Origin: Aquificaceae bacterium
GTDB taxonomy: Bacteria > Aquificota > Aquificia > Aquificales > Aquificaceae
Reading direction: 5' to 3'
Length of the DNA stretch: 6,182 bases
Assembly: GCA_015492115.1 (NCBI GenBank)
Contig: WGFS01000207.1
Location: 1 to 6,182 of the forward strand
A program made the translations under genes and the position numbers. Positions 6,024 through 6,182 of the stretch are shown piece by piece (positions within the stretch are counted from its first letter, which is position 1; the number at the start of each line of letters is the position of its first letter). The notes beneath the pieces were generated by a model. The model did no database searches. It was given only the letters and a program-made list of their open reading frames with translations, and was not told the DNA's origin.

Positions 6024-6087
6024 CTTAGGCGTGAATGAAATGTTCAGGCAATTCATTGACTTATGAGTTTTTCCACATTTCTCCACA
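6024..6087 (+). repeat. Composite origin module 2 with twin DnaA-like boxes
   Basis: Type-A element CTTAGGCGTG (6024-6033), preceded by TATCAATCA, is followed 36 bp later by type-B CTTATGAG (6060) and TTTTCCACA (6069-6077). A second box, TTCTCCACA (6079-6087), starts exactly 10 bp after the first, putting both on nearly the same face of the helix. This would suit side-by-side DnaA binding. Confidence 0.7.
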
Positions 6088-6118
6088 TCCCGACATGTAT
6101 ATTCAGAATTATCAATGA

Positions 6119-6171
6119 CTTATGCGTGTAATGTTTGCACAGTGTTGTGAATAACTTATGTTTTTTCCACA
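6119..6171 (+). repeat. Composite origin module 3 with opposed DnaA boxes
   Basis: Type-A element CTTATGCGTG (6119-6128), identical to module 1 and preceded by TATCAATGA, is followed 36 bp later by type-B CTTATG (6155) and TTTTCCACA (6163-6171). The spacer contains TGTGAATAA (6146-6154), an exact DnaA box TTATTCACA on the - strand. Here the motif just before the type-B CTTATG is itself a DnaA box. Confidence 0.7.
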
Positions 6172-6182
6172 ATTTTTGTCAA

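Larger units (their letters stand above)
5799..6182. other. Candidate replication origin (oriC-like region), reaches window end
   Basis: These 384 bp have no credible gene and are far richer in A and T than the rest of the window. They contain an AT-rich inverted repeat (5811-5836), seven CTTA-cored elements (CTTA at 5888, 5940, 5976, 6024, 6060, 6119 and 6155), and a DnaA-box cluster. Four nonamers match the relaxed E. coli consensus TTWTNCACA exactly: TTTTCCACA at 5984-5992, 6069-6077 and 6163-6171 (+ strand), and TTATTCACA at 6146-6154 (- strand). CTTTCCACA (5900-5908) and TTCTCCACA (6079-6087) differ at one base. With uniform base composition, about 0.02 exact matches would be expected by chance on both strands. 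Box clusters beside an AT-rich tract are the usual make-up of a bacterial oriC. A plasmid-type iteron origin is unlikely given the tRNA and housekeeping genes alongside. The right edge may lie outside the window. Confidence 0.65.

Noticed and set aside
5879..6171. CRISPR array reading of the repeats at the right end.
   Set aside because: Repeat cores are short (6-18 bp) and imperfect, and intervals vary as 52, 36, 48, 36, 59 and 36 bp. Real arrays have longer, nearly identical repeats and even spacing.

Overview
The window looks like chromosomal DNA from a thermophilic bacterium of the Aquificota (Aquifex/Hydrogenobacter/Thermocrinis type). This is inferred from style, not from a database match. 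Codon use leans strongly to AGG/AGA, ATA and AAG. The proteins are rich in Lys, Glu and Arg. Genes are packed into short operons with 1-4 bp overlaps, and a flavin-dependent ThyX is present.

Layout: (1) Bases 1-584 hold the 3' end of an unrecognised single-span membrane protein gene. Its stop codon overlaps the start of thyX (584-1537, + strand), an unusually long ThyX with about 108 extra residues inside the catalytic domain. (2) Bases 1538-1591 are the gap between the convergent thyX and tkt genes. It holds one 30-nt sequence that looks like a single CRISPR repeat, with no second copy. (3) Bases 1592-5026, all on the - strand, form a probable transcription unit read right to left: tRNA with a CAT anticodon, a membrane-anchored PpiD/SurA-like periplasmic folding factor, then transketolase. 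(4) Bases 5027-5052 are a very short divergent promoter region centred on a 14-bp near-palindrome. (5) Bases 5053-5798, on the + strand, hold a hotdog-fold thioesterase overlapping by 4 bp a small basic protein of unknown function. (6) Bases 5799-6182 (384 bp, to the window edge) contain no gene. They carry an AT-rich inverted repeat, seven copies of a CTTA-cored element and a cluster of DnaA-box-like nonamers.

Region 6 is the most striking part. Three composite modules each contain a type-A element (CTTATGCGTG-like), then exactly 36 bp later a type-B element (CTTATG-like) running into a DnaA-box sequence, TTTTCCACA. A fully matching DnaA box in the opposite orientation lies in the third module. 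Together with the AT-rich tract on the left, this is what a replication origin would look like. I propose it as a candidate oriC with a lineage-specific composite repeat. The window may also end where a circular genome was linearised, which is often at the origin.

Functionally the genes are housekeeping: dTMP synthesis (ThyX), the non-oxidative pentose phosphate pathway (Tkt), envelope protein folding (PpiD-like), translation (tRNA) and acyl-CoA hydrolysis (hotdog thioesterase). The two unknowns are the partial membrane protein and the small basic protein beside the candidate origin.
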